From assembly GCA_037903355.1 (NCBI GenBank), contig JBAJFE010000059.1, forward strand, positions 434,001-498,000: a DNA stretch of 64,000 bases, given 5' to 3'. The DNA comes from Trichuris trichiura. Taxonomy: Eukaryota > Nematoda > Enoplea > Trichinellida > Trichuridae. Under the pieces are notes generated by a model, which worked only from the letters and a program-made list of their open reading frames with translations, made no database searches and was not told the DNA's origin. Below are positions 21,965 to 32,960 of this stretch, piece by piece. The stretch's first letter is position 1, and every line of letters starts with the position of its first letter. The position numbers and the translations under genes are program-made.

Positions 21965-23869
21965 TTAACCACTCTTCTCTGAGTGAACTCTCTTCTTGTA
22001 AATTGGCAGAAACTTTTGTGCGTTGCCTTTGAATTTGCCGTCATAGTCCAAATAGCTCTTTTCATATCCTGGTCCAACTCCCTTTAAGCGTCCACAGTCA
22101 TCTGCACCTCTCTTTTCACGGTCAGCACTTGGCTTTTTCTCATCTTCTCCCCCTTTAATCACAACTTTTTTCTTTTCGTAAATGGGCATGAATTTTCGGG
22201 CTCCGCCTTTGAATTTGCCAGCATAATCCAAATGGCTCTTCTCGTAACCCGGTCCAACTCCCTTCACACATCCACAGTCTGCACTTCTCTTTTCGCGGCA
22301 TGGGCAAGGTTCTTTCTCCCATTCACCACCTTTGATCACAACTTCTTTCTCTTCGGCAACTTCTTTTTTGTAAATGGGCAAGAATTTTCGGGCTCCACCT
22401 TTGAACTTGCCAGCATAATCCAAGTGGCTCTTCTCATAACCTGGTCCAACTCCCCTCACACATCCGCAGTCTGCACTTCTCTTTTCGCGGCATGGGCAAG
22501 GTTCTTTCTCCCATTCACCACCTTTGATCACAACTTCTTTCTCTTCGGCAACTTCTTTTTTATAAATGGGCAAGAATTTTCGGGCTCCACCCTTGAACTT
22601 GCCAGCATAATCCAAGTGGCTCTTTTCGTAACCTGGTCCAACTCCCTTCACACATCCACAGTCTGCACTTCTCTTTTCGCGGCATGGGCAAGGTTCTTTC
22701 TCCCATTCACCACCTTTGATCACAACTTCTTTCTCTTCGGCAACTTCTTTTTTATAAATGGGCAAGAATTTTCGGGCTCCACCTTTGAACTTGCCAGCAT
22801 AATCCAGGTGGCTCTTTTCGTAACCTGGTCCAACTCCCCTCACACATCCGCAGTCTGCACCTCTCTTTTCGCGGCATTGGCAGGGTTCTTTCTTCCATTC
22901 ACCACCTTTAATCACAACTTCTTTCTCTTCGGCAACTTCTTTTTTGTAAATGGGCAAGAACTTTCGGGCTCCACCTTTGAACTTGCCAGCATAATCCAAA
23001 TGGCTTTTTTCGTAACCTGGTCCAACTCCCCTCACACATCCGCAGTCTGCACCTCTCTTTTCGCGGCACTGGCAAGGTTCTTTCTCCCATTCACCACCTT
23101 TAATCACAACTTCTTTCTCTTCGGCAACTTCTTTTTTGTAAATGGGCAAGAATTTTCGAGCTCCACCTTTGAACTTGCCAGCATAATCCAAATGGCTTTT
23201 TTCGTAACCTGGTCCAACTCCCCTCACACATCCGCAGTCTGCACCTCTCTTTTCGCGGCATTGGCAGGGTTCTTTTTCCCATTCACCACCTTTAATCACA
23301 ACTTCTTTCTCTTCGGCAACTTCTTTTTTGTAAATGGGCAAGAATTTTCGAGCTCCACCTTTGAACTTGCCAGCATAATCCAAATGGCTTTTTTCGTAAC
23401 CTGGTCCAACTCCCCTCACACATCCGCAGTCTGCACCTCTCTTTTCGCGGCATTGGCAAGGTTCTTTTTCCCATTCACCACCTTTAATCACAACTTCTTT
23501 CTCTTCGGCAACTTCTTTTTTGTAAATGGGCAAGAATTTTTGGGCTCCACCTTTGAACTTGCCAGCATAATCCAAATGGCTTTTTTCGTAACCTGGTCCA
23601 ACTCCCCTCACACATCCGCAGTCTGCACCTCTCTTTTCGCGGCATTGGCAGGGTTCTCTTTCCCATTCACCACCTTTAATCACAACTTCTTTCTCTTCGG
23701 CAACTTCTTTTTTGTAAATGGGCAAGAATTTTCGGGCTCCACCTTTGAACTTGCCAGCATAATCCAAATGGCTCTTCTCGTAACCTGGTCCAACTCCTTT
23801 GATGTGGTCACATTCTTTGCGTCCGGCGGCTACAAATCCCGCCAGCAGAAATATGAAGTAAATGCGCAT
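21965..23869 (-). CDS. Secreted tandem-unit polyprotein, copy 2 (10 units, last two degenerate)
   Basis: Intronless, 634 residues from ATG 23869. An in-frame GTG further upstream (23938) overlaps the TATA box and is not used. Signal peptide M-R-I-Y-F-I-F-L-L-A-G-F-V-A-A-G is followed by ten units of the same type as in the plus-strand paralogue, separated by R-E-K-R. Units 6-8 form a subgroup with E-P-C-P-C ends and S-A-D-C-G-C starts. Unit 9 is shortened, and its C-x-C becomes S-A-D. Unit 10 is truncated and ends R-V-H-S-E-K-S-G. The C-terminus may therefore not yield normal peptides. The signal peptide and terminal units differ clearly from copy 1 while internal units are almost identical, which points to homogenisation between or within copies. 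Convergent with copy 1. Function unknown. Confidence 0.9.
   Translation of the reverse strand: MRIYFIFLLAGFVAAGRKECDHIKGVGPGYEKSHLDYAGKFKGGARKFLPIYKKEVAEEKEVVIKGGEWEREPCQCREKRGADCGCVRGVGPGYEKSHLDYAGKFKGGAQKFLPIYKKEVAEEKEVVIKGGEWEKEPCQCREKRGADCGCVRGVGPGYEKSHLDYAGKFKGGARKFLPIYKKEVAEEKEVVIKGGEWEKEPCQCREKRGADCGCVRGVGPGYEKSHLDYAGKFKGGARKFLPIYKKEVAEEKEVVIKGGEWEKEPCQCREKRGADCGCVRGVGPGYEKSHLDYAGKFKGGARKFLPIYKKEVAEEKEVVIKGGEWKKEPCQCREKRGADCGCVRGVGPGYEKSHLDYAGKFKGGARKFLPIYKKEVAEEKEVVIKGGEWEKEPCPCREKRSADCGCVKGVGPGYEKSHLDYAGKFKGGARKFLPIYKKEVAEEKEVVIKGGEWEKEPCPCREKRSADCGCVRGVGPGYEKSHLDYAGKFKGGARKFLPIYKKEVAEEKEVVIKGGEWEKEPCPCREKRSADCGCVKGVGPGYEKSHLDYAGKFKGGARKFMPIYEKKKVVIKGGEDEKKPSADREKRGADDCGRLKGVGPGYEKSYLDYDGKFKGNAQKFLPIYKKRVHSEKSG
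22200..23810 (-). repeat. 192-bp coding tandem repeat array, copy 2
   Basis: About eight full 192-bp units plus degenerate ones at the 3' end of the gene. In the units nearest the gene's 3' end the DNA has GTGATC and CCATGCCG variants; the 5' units have GTGATT and CAATGCCG. Confidence 0.9.
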
Positions 23870-23927
23870 TTTGAAGATACTCTTTTTCCTTGCCTTGAAT
23901 TTTAAGGAAAGTAATGCGGTTCCTTTC

Positions 23928-23969
23928 GCTCCCGTCACCTTATATATTATGGTGACGTTTGTGACGTTT
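23928..23969 (-). promoter_or_regulatory. Promoter module of the second polyprotein gene
   Basis: In gene orientation: a tandem AAACGTCAC pair (23952-23969; exact 9-bp direct repeat GTGACGTTT on the plus strand), then ATAATATATAA (about 23939-23948), then GGGAGCGAA. This is the same order as upstream of the first polyprotein gene, except that the ACGTCA element is doubled. Confidence 0.6.
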
Positions 23970-26917
23970 TGCTTCGACTATTCATTTGAAGTTGATATTT
24001 CGCCCATCATCTTTTAAAGTTTCAATTTCTTTTAACTGGTTTTTGTCTATATGATGCCCGCGCCTACTATCGATGGCTGTTTTTTCGAAGAGTGACCAAC
24101 GTTTGCCCTGCGTTGGGGCACACCTTCTCTTGCCAGTTCCACCTGCATTTGCTTCTTACATTTCGGAACAGGTCATTTTTCACTGGGTGGGTACTCTTAC
24201 GTCTCGAGTCGATGATCTGATGGTAACTGATAACCACCTTTTATTTACCTTCTTTTGGAGATAAGTGGTACGATTGCCTTGGTAAGTTAGGTACGCTGAG
24301 CTGCTCTGGCATTACGTGTTTTGACTTAATGTTTTCATGCACTGCTTTTTGTGTGCTGTAATCCCAGTGTCTTCTTTTTAATCGGCCATTGTTTTTAAAA
24401 TTATGAATAACTCTTAGGATCAGAGTGAAAATGTTATCTGAAAGCTGTTATTGATAAAGTTTAACTTGACTCATGATGCGCAAGCTAGGCTTGTAATGGT
24501 TATTACGTGTTATTAAAAGCATTTGAATACTATTTTTAATGACATAGCAGCGGAGATTGCCTTCTTGTCTTACAAGGGCTGTTACAGGTGAACAATTGAT
24601 AACTTGAATGTTTCCTGCTTTCGCGCCCACAGCGTAAGTACTGCTCTGGCAATGCGTGTCATGCTTAAGCTGTAAATCGTTATTTCTTTCTGTAATCTTC
24701 TTAAATCACTCCTTGCACGTAGTGGAACCGGCAAACCCCAGGTTATCACGGCATGAAAACGTTTTTAATAGACACGTGTTAATAATGCAGCATGGTTTTG
24801 TTTATCCTGCCATCTTAAAGGGGATGCCAACGAAGTTTCGATTCATTGTATGAGTGGGCGTCGTTAACTTCACTTGGGGCTGTTGCACTTCTCCACTGCC
24901 TTACGCTACTTCCTTTGTCCGTACACTTCTTTGAAAATTCTGTTCTCGGGCAGCGTCTAACGCATTTTCAGCTCAGTTGATATGAAAACCCACCGTGTTT
25001 CCTTACACTTTCTGGGCGCACCTCTTACCAGAATAATCTTTTTTTCAGTTGCCCTAAAACGAAGGAACACCTCAAGTGGCCGTACAGAAAGCTGCATAGG
25101 TGTGGCTCAGTCGTCAGAGATTTTGCTGCAACTACTAAATGTTAAGCAGCGTCAGTTTTGTGAAGAATATTGTGAATGGATCGTTAAATCAGCCTTGAGA
25201 TCAAAGGTTGAAAAGGAAGACGATGCGCAAGGTAAACTTGACCATGTCAGTAGGTATGAATTTTAATCTTCGAGCTGTGCGTCGCAATAGACATGAAGTT
25301 CGCAATATCACTTTATGTACAGGAGCTGTTAATATTTCTCATCATAATTCACAATGCATTCGACTTCGTCGCTATTCTTTCATACGCTCTAGTGATTTCA
25401 TCGAAATGCGCATGGCCGACTTAAAGCCCAAATTTCGAAAGTGAGAAAGGTCATAATCTCAAATGAGTGGAAATCCTAAACGGATCGCAACGCGAGTTTA
25501 GTTATCTGCGGTTAGCCAGAGAATAAAAGCTTTTACACTCTTTAGGTGAGAAGCACTGCTGCAGTTATTTTACAATTTCAACCAGCCGCCTCCTGAAGGA
25601 ACCTATGCTTTTCTTACCATTTCGCTTTTGTTAGGGACGTTGCACTTTTTTGTCATTCCTTGTAAGCGTAAAAGCTGAGCAGGGTTGCCTGCCATCAATG
25701 CATGTAAACGTACATTTGACTCTGTTACCAACAAAGCTTTCTATTTTCACTTTTCTTCATGCATTTGGTAGAAACTTCAAATAAACGAATTATCTACGCG
25801 GTAAATGAGTGAATGAAACCTGAAATCGAGAATTAAGTGCATGTTTGTGGGTGTGTGCACTGCGATACCTTCCAGCACAGGCAGCTGCAGAAGCTTCCAG
25901 TGGGTTAAAGGAGCATTTTAGATAAAATTATAAAATTGGCACGTTGGTTTGATATAGCTTTTGCGAGAAATAAGATAACGAAGAGGCTACGTAATAATGC
26001 TAGTAAATGATCAGCACAGATGCTTCCACCAAATCTGCGTTTGATTCATGATTCTGTGCGAATTAAGTTCCTTCATAGGCAAAATGCAATGGAGGCAGGC
26101 ATGGCATAGGAGATTAGAGAGTTCAGTCGACAGTGCTTATGTCGGTTTATATGGAATTATAAAAGATTTGCAAAGGAAACAGACGAATTCAGAAAATGAA
26201 TGCAAACGCATCCGAAGAGGCTGTTAGTGACAACGGCTATCTTTGTTCTGTGCCTTCTTGAGGCAGCTCACGGTAGTCAGCCAAAGACGCTTGGGATCCA
26301 AGAAGACGCTCGAGGAACAGAGCCAAAGCTTTTACCTGGCTAGCGTAGTTGTCCTAAGAAAAAGGGCATTCCACTTAGTTTTGTCTACTCACTGAACTAT
26401 TACTTTTGAACAATAAATTAAAGCTATACTCAAGGCTCAACGATGAAGAGGATAGCTAACTTGTTTCTTAACTTCTCCACTCTGCTGAAAAGTAACAAGA
26501 GCAGCTTCTGTTTAACTAGCTGTGCAACTAGAAATGGGGAAGTGAACAAATACTGTATTCAAGTGAACAAAACACAACAGCGCGTTACCAACCAAACCAC
26601 TGGATAGTTCGTCTAAATAATTAATTAACAAAAATTATACTTTTGTATCAAGCCTACTAGCAACTGCAACATAAAAGCGTATGCAGAATAAATAAGGAAG
26701 GAATTAAAAACGCGCTGGCATTTAGAATAACAGCCTGAATTATTCTTCAGCATCCATTCAAGCAGCCAATTTTTCCATCAATCTTGTCATCAAACCTGGT
26801 CCTCCAAAAGTAATTGAGCTTACTGCTCTCTGACTGAAGTTCTCCTTGTGGGAGACCTTTGCACTCACAGCGTGAGCTAAAACATAGCTAAGACAACAAT
26901 GCAACCCTTAGGGAATG
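23970..26917. other. Intergenic, no supportable gene except one weak candidate
   Basis: Spacer between the second polyprotein promoter and the 3' end of the phosphatase gene. Apart from the candidate exon at about 25049 nothing stands out; other frames (24073-24264, 24656-24853 plus) have no features. Confidence 0.35.
24982..25266 (+). other. Candidate exon or small gene, unknown
   Basis: A 94-codon plus-strand frame. Part of it (about 25049-25231) is framed by splice-like signals, TTTTTTTCAG before and CAAG/GTAAAC after, and has protein-like composition (acidic and Cys-containing helix-like stretch, E-E-Y-C-E-W-I-V-K). Read through without splicing it would be a 94-residue protein. No homology recognised and no promoter seen. 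Confidence 0.22.
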
Positions 26918-26923
26918 TTTATT
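26918..26923 (-). terminator. Poly(A) signal of the phosphatase gene
   Basis: AATAAA on the minus strand, 272 bp beyond the stop codon at 27195. Confidence 0.5.
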
Positions 26924-27194
26924 CGACCATGTATGAATGAGGCTTTGACCGATAGTAAAGCTCCTGACAATATTGGGATAGAAAACGAGTAAACGGCAGG
27001 AATGAAGAAACCCTGAGAGTAGCAGTTCAAAAGTTCTCACTCACCCCTCGGGAATACCACTATTAATTCCCGAATGGCATATGCTAGCAGCCACTCTTTG
27101 CAGCGTGGTTGCCAAGCCTGAGTAACCATTCAGACGCCGCAGTTTTGTACCAGGTTAATGGTATGGGCACAAAGTGCATTAAAACATTCAACCA

Positions 27195-30100
27195 TCAACT
27201 GACAGCTATCTCCAAACTAGAAGACGAGCCACAGCTATCAGCCTCAGGCTCCAAGCAGGAGCAGCAGTCTTTGTAACCGGAAGGTTCTCCTTCCACATTT
27301 CCGGAAAGGGTAAGATGGCGATCATCACGAGTGCGACAAATTAGCATGTGATCAGATTTCGAAACAGACGGCAGCCCGCGAGGCTGAACCATCTGTGAAT
27401 CCGAAGAAAGGCCAGCAGCAGATTTGCTGACGAATTCGGGAACGCAGGATAATGTGCGTGGCCATGATGCTCGCTTGTGCATGATCTGCCTTACTTTATG
27501 TGAGAAAGTGCTGAAGATCCAAGTTTCTGCCGCGGATGATGAATTGCGACAATTCACGCCAACTTTATCTCGAGCAGGCGAGTACAAACTTTTTGAATTG
27601 CCTTGCACGTTTTTCATCCAAGGGCAAATGACAACAGTGGGGACAAAACGGGTCTTTTCAGGGGGGCCTTTTCCCGCCACTGTACCGCGGAGCTGCTGTG
27701 GTCGCTCAACTTTCTCAGTCAACTTTGACAGTCGATCGAATCCACATTGGAACATGGGATTTTTCACGCTAATACCAGTCACGCCATCGCTCGCTGTACT
27801 TTTTGGACAGGGACCTGTTAGCAGCTCCTCGGCATCCATGAATGTATGTTCAAAATGCCGAGATCCAATTATAGATGCTTTTCCTGCGAATTTTTTCTCA
27901 AAGGTCTCCTCCGCGGTAACGAACGTTGGGTTACAAACTGAAGACAAAGAGACGTACGAGCTGCTGCACGAATGTGAACTATCAAAACTACTGCTTGCAC
28001 TGACAAATTCTGAGTCCTTACAGTCGAATAGATCAGTTGAGGTATTGAAACTTAGTTTGGACAATTCCGTACTCGGTGAGGGTAACTCCTCCGGGAGCTT
28101 CTTGCGAGCACACAAGCTGCGCAAACCTAAGAACGACTTGCTGGGTCCGAGGCTGGACAGGACAACGGTTCCGCTTTGCCTGCCGGAATGCATCCAGTCA
28201 GATTTTGCGTCTGCTCTGGGCATTTCCTTAGTGGGTTGCTGTCTGCGAAGATGCCTTTCGACGCTCCATTTGCGAGCCACCGAACCAAGACCAAACGTTC
28301 CAGAGCTCTTGGCGCTTACCCTGCTGCTGCTGCCGCCGCTGCTAAACTTCATTAAGCGAAGACTAGGAAATCTGCTAACGTTGAAGGACGGGAAAGCTGG
28401 CATGCGAACATCTTCTGGGCCACCATTAGATTCAATCGCTTTCTTTGATGTCCAGCCAGTTCTCAATGTTCCAAACTTGGTTCGCAGTCCTGACCGGCAC
28501 TGTTTCGACTGGTCTACAGGTGTGGAAAACGGAGGCAATCCCGCAAAATGGCTGTCATCATTGTCATCAGCCAGAGAGATCGACTTGAGATTTTTTTCAA
28601 ACTCAAGCAACTGACCAAGGAAGTTGAAATTTGGTGAAATGGACGGCCTCTTGTCCTTGACGTAGCTTAATTAGTTGCATTAAGAAAACAAGAAAATCAA
28701 ACGATGCCATTTCAAAACAACGTTTATCACCTTGCGCAAGAAATGAATTTGCACGACCAGCCACCCACTTTTCTTAAGTAGTACCCAACTGGCAATAGGC
28801 TGCTGTGATCCGACCTATTTGCCAAATAAAGGCAGCCGGTTTTGCTAATACATTTATCTTTCCAGAGCTTAGAAGGTATTAATACGTCTGGAATTCGGTT
28901 AAAAAAAGTAAAATGCTACGGAAGAAACGAAAAAGTATAGCAAACTCCTTAGGCCCGATAAAGTACAGTTACGACAACAACCACCATCACCTTCCGCTAA
29001 AATGTATTCTACCAATGCATCAGCCCTATGAAGGGTTGAAGTTCAGAAAGACTACAGATTTCTATGAGCCAAAACCGATATGCTACAACCTTGGTCCTTT
29101 CCAGAATAAAAATATGAGATTAAGACTGACTACGTCCTTTCCGTTCGTTCCATTTGCCGGACCGCAAACGCTATAGCGACTATGAGGTGCGGCTGCATAC
29201 AATGTTTTACAATACGTAAATTATTTCTAGAACGCATACTGTTGCGCGGGCTAACGTAAACCTGGTTCTTCGGCTTGAAAATAAATGCGATTGAGGAAAA
29301 AGTGCAAGCACTGATCAAGCCAAACACTTTGTGTAGTTCGCAAGTCTTTGTATGGCGCCTTTTGAAAATGAAAATAACTCCAGAATAGATGAACAGCTTA
29401 TCAAGAAGGGCTGAATGCAAGGTAAGAAAGAGTAGAACGTATGATAAGTGCTTCATCACGAGTTTGTTAAATTTGGATAGCCTATTACGTACAATTACTG
29501 ATGCTCCAAACATCCCAACAAAACAATCGGCCTCCTGAACACTGCTGCCGATTTTCTCGCTAGCTTAGGCTCGTAAATAATCGGCGCGAAACCTCGTCTA
29601 GTTAGCAACAAAAGATTATGGGACCTCAGTCTGAAACTGCTGCTTTTGTCCTATAACTTACCAGTTCAGCAATAACGTCTATATCTGCGAAAGTTATTGA
29701 ATTACTTTTTGATTAAAATTTTTGATAATGTACTGCTTCATACACGTGTCCGCAGAAAGATGTGGTCGCAACTAGTTTGCTTTATTTCAAACGCAGTACA
29801 AGACCCATCAGCACACTGGGTAGCGTTTAACAGCATTGCGTATTTTCATGACATTCTGCAGTCCCAGCTTTTTAACCATTTGCATTGATGCCTGCGACTA
29901 TTAAAGGCATCAGCAACAACGGCTAAAAACCGAGACTGCAGAACATTATGAAAACTACGAGCAACTCCAAAATGAACATGCAAGTTCAATACAACCATGG
30001 ACAACTAGAAGTAGCTGGCTTATATTATTCATATTAACATACGACGTGATGGATGAAACACATGCAAGTTGGCATATTTATATCTTGCACAACTCTAAGA

Positions 30101-32120
30101 ATGCATTATATGCCGGAGAAAGCAGTCTTGATTTTCAGAAGCAGCAGCCGCTTGACCAAAATCTGAACTTAGTAAAATGTACTTCTACAGTTATGTACAA
30201 CTATTGCGCTACGCTTTGGACTAAAGACATTCTATTCAGCTAGGAACAGTGATCAAGCCTACTCGCATTTCAAACCTTTTTCCTTTCCTTTAAAAGCAGC
30301 AGCTTACACGAAACCAAGCGTTATACTGCTTGCGTGCCTCACGATAAACGCACATGACCTAGGTGATCTTATTTCACAAGCATGAGGTTTATCGTTCCAT
30401 CGCAAAAAATATAAACATAATGGTAGAACGCTGGTTAATCCATGCTTAAGCCAAAAAAGCCATACTCCGGTCGAATCGCTACGCAAGGAAACCATTGGAG
30501 AGAATAAAGAGATTCGTCGTACTATCAGAGGTCGAAGCGGAGTCGCTCCAAGAAAACAATTACGAATGCAACTTAAACAAGTGAACGTTGATTCAAAAGT
30601 TGCGGAATTAAAGGTAGCAAGCTCGTATTGCAAATGTGAAACTTGGCGCCAATACTATTTAAAGAAGTGGCACGCGAAAAAGAACACCTTCTGCAATTGA
30701 CCCGCCATGCTGACCGCAACGAAATAGCATAAAATCATGACGTCATCAGTTCGATAACGGTTGATCCAAAAAGCTATTAGACTGAGAGAAATTGTGGAAC
30801 ACATGCCGCCCGCAGCTGCTAGCGTACTCTCATGGGAGAAAGAGTCATGTCTTAAGTCCCAGAGTCCTATAAACACGGGCTCTAATACCAGTAGCTATTG
30901 ATAGCAAAAGTTGGAGCCTACGAACAGCAGTAGAGGTAATAAAACTTGGATCATCCGCTGCCAGCAGCTTTCCCGTCAAGAAAATTGAGCGAAAACATTA
31001 CTGCGCGTAAAACGGTTTATCCTAGCAGGATGATCATACTCAAAGCAAGCGATAATGATTTTCCAAACTGGCAGCCGCCGACGAGTCCATTGGCCCCAAG
31101 CGAAAAGCCATTTTGACATTCACTCTATTTTTGGTCCGAAAAATTGTTGACATGTCCAGTTTACGTTTCTCGTCGCCTCCCATTTGTCCGCTGGCCCGAA
31201 CTCCAACGCGCAGCGCGATTGAATAAGCGCGGTAAAACTAAAAGGTTGCGAAATGAACAAGCAGCATCACAGACACTCTACGCCGCGCGGATTTATGACC
31301 TTACGGCAAATTATGGACCGAATAACTCCGCCGAGCATTCCACCGCGAGAGGTTGCGCGAAACTGTTGCTTGCCAACGATTTGCTACCGCGCCAGGGGAG
31401 ACATGAACGTAATAGGGATGAAGAATGAGAAAGCTTAATGGACGCCGTTGAAAACAAAAGTTAATAGCGAACGCGGAAGTAATGATCCAAAACTAGAAGC
31501 GAAATGAAAAATAATACTGCAAAAGCTTACCGGTAGGCTTCTTCTGACGACATGCGCAGGTAGCGCATGACGCATGCTATCACCAGCGTAGGGCTTCTAG
31601 ATATTCCCGCTAGACAGTGAACAAGAACGTTGGCATTCGTATTCCTTACTTTGTCTACAAGAATAGCAAAAGTGAGCTCTAGGGAAAGCGGGAAGCGTCA
31701 ATGTACCAACGAAACGAAAAGCTTGGTCAAAATATGGAAGCAACTTCTCGCTGTACGAGTCGTTGACGGGAATGCGGAGGAAGTGTTCCTCTTGAAGGAA
31801 ATCAGGCTTTGGGCTGGCAACGCTCATGTTTAACACGTAGTCGATGCGATGCTTCTGAAGGTGAATAGTTGTTAATTAATGGACAAACCGGCTGTTGAAG
31901 GCAACCTTAAGCAAGTCTTCGTCCATGGCATCCTGTTGGGAACCGAGGTATAGGAAGGGTAGTATTTTGGTCGGACCGAGATTACTGACTGGCAGACACG
32001 GCTGAGACAAGCTCGCCAGGGGAGCCCAGGACGTTGACTCAACATCATCCTTGTCGACGTCACCATCTTCGGTCGAGGTTACGCCTCGACAAAACCGAGT
32101 TGGCACGCTCATCAGACCGC
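27195..32120 (-). CDS. Dual-specificity MAP-kinase phosphatase, DUSP8/DUSP16 (VHP-1) type; 5' exons not found
   Basis: Minus-strand exons: 32120-31906, 31854-31707, 31654-31531 and 28665-27195, all phase-compatible (introns 51, 52 and 2,865 bp). They give about 651 residues, open at the 5' end. Exon 1 has the linker L-S-Q-P-C-L-P-V and the domain start G-P-T-K-I-L-P-F-L-Y-L-G-S. Exon 2 has the general-acid loop P-V-N-D-S. Exon 3 has the catalytic V-H-C-L-A-G-I-S-R-S. The last exon completes the fold (K-R-P-S-I-S-P-N-F-N-F-L-G-Q-L-L), then adds a Ser-rich tail of about 470 residues, as in DUSP8/16. The family removes phosphate from JNK and p38 MAP kinases. The first exon starts where a rhodanese/MAPK-docking domain should end (G-G-L-M-S), so upstream exons are required, but none was recognised between 32.1 and 38.5 kb. 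Confidence 0.85.
28666..31530 (-). other. 2.87-kb intron of the phosphatase gene
   Basis: Starts GTAAGC and ends TTAATTAAG in gene orientation. It contains several 60-127-codon frames on both strands (28913-29176 plus, 29130-29513 minus, 30304-30633 minus) without recognisable products. I do not call them genes. Confidence 0.5.
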
Positions 32121-32322
32121 CTAGGGCAATGAGAAAGAAATAATACCGTTGATTCAGTTGTAGCACCAATCCTCAGGCCAGTGGCTTGAAAAAATCCCTG
32201 ACCATTAGACAATCGATGAAATACGAAGAAACTGCAAATTGTCTTCCATGCATTGGGCGGATGAAAGTGTCGAGGGATAGATAAAATGCGTAATAACGAG
32301 TCTGAGTCAGCAGTTGACTGTC

Positions 32323-32358
32323 ATGTGTGTGTGTGCGTGTGTGTGTGTGTCTGTGTGC
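32323..32358. repeat. (TG)n microsatellite
   Basis: Slightly interrupted TG dinucleotide run just upstream of the first recognised phosphatase exon. Confidence 0.85.
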
Positions 32359-32654
32359 CAACAGCGACCAATCGACGAAGTCGCTATGAAAACTGGTTAA
32401 TAGGTAGAATAGGCGATGGCCGGACCAACTAGCGTTCCACTTTTAAACTGTGCCAGGCATATGTTGAACAGCACGGTCAAAACGTCATGTCCGCGCTCTC
32501 CAATCATGGAAAACTATGATGCTCTTTACGACAAAACACCTCCAGTATACGCAAAAATGATTACAAGTTTAAGGATGGTTGCTTCAATATCGCACCTTTC
32601 AGCTGAACCACATTTTAACAACGCACATCAGGCATCCAACCTCAGTGAAACTGA

Positions 32655-32960
32655 TTAGTCACGGCCTTAGAGAAACAAGCAAAGAGACGTAACACAGAAT
32701 CTGCGCCTGAACTGAACAGCAGGTTTAACGCCTCTGCCGAGTCCGTCGCTATTTACCAGCAAGAAGGGCTGAACGAGATCGATTCGTACGCTGTGTTCCG
32801 TTAGCCATCTTATTCTGGCCACCGTTCGACACCTCAACCGTTGTCAAGTATGCAGCAGGTGGTGCTGTCAACTGACAAATGGCTCTACGTGCTAAAGCAA
32901 CAAGGACAGCTAACTTACTCTCGAGGCTATATGAACGGTCGCCAGCGGAAAGGTTACTAA
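32655..32960 (+). other. Coding-like frame interrupted by one stop
   Basis: A single plus-strand frame is open for 49 codons (32655-32801), meets TAG at 32802, then is open for 51 more codons to TAA at 32958. Codon composition is protein-like on both sides (for example S-A-E-S-V-A-I-Y-Q-Q-E-G, then S-T-D-K-W-L-Y-V-L-K-Q-Q). It could be a small pseudogene, or an exon end followed by chance. It lies opposite the presumed upstream intron of the phosphatase gene. Unknown product. Confidence 0.2.

Noticed and set aside
22232..23905. 557-codon open frame on the plus strand across the second polyprotein gene
   Set aside because: Same antisense effect of the repeat array; it also runs through the real gene's start region.
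23870..23938. Longer N-terminus for the second polyprotein, starting upstream of ATG 23869
   Set aside because: It would begin with GTG inside the promoter module and would bury the signal peptide 23 residues in.
27424..28614. 396-codon plus-strand frame
   Set aside because: Antisense shadow of the last phosphatase exon, whose minus-strand frame continues the catalytic domain through a splice junction.
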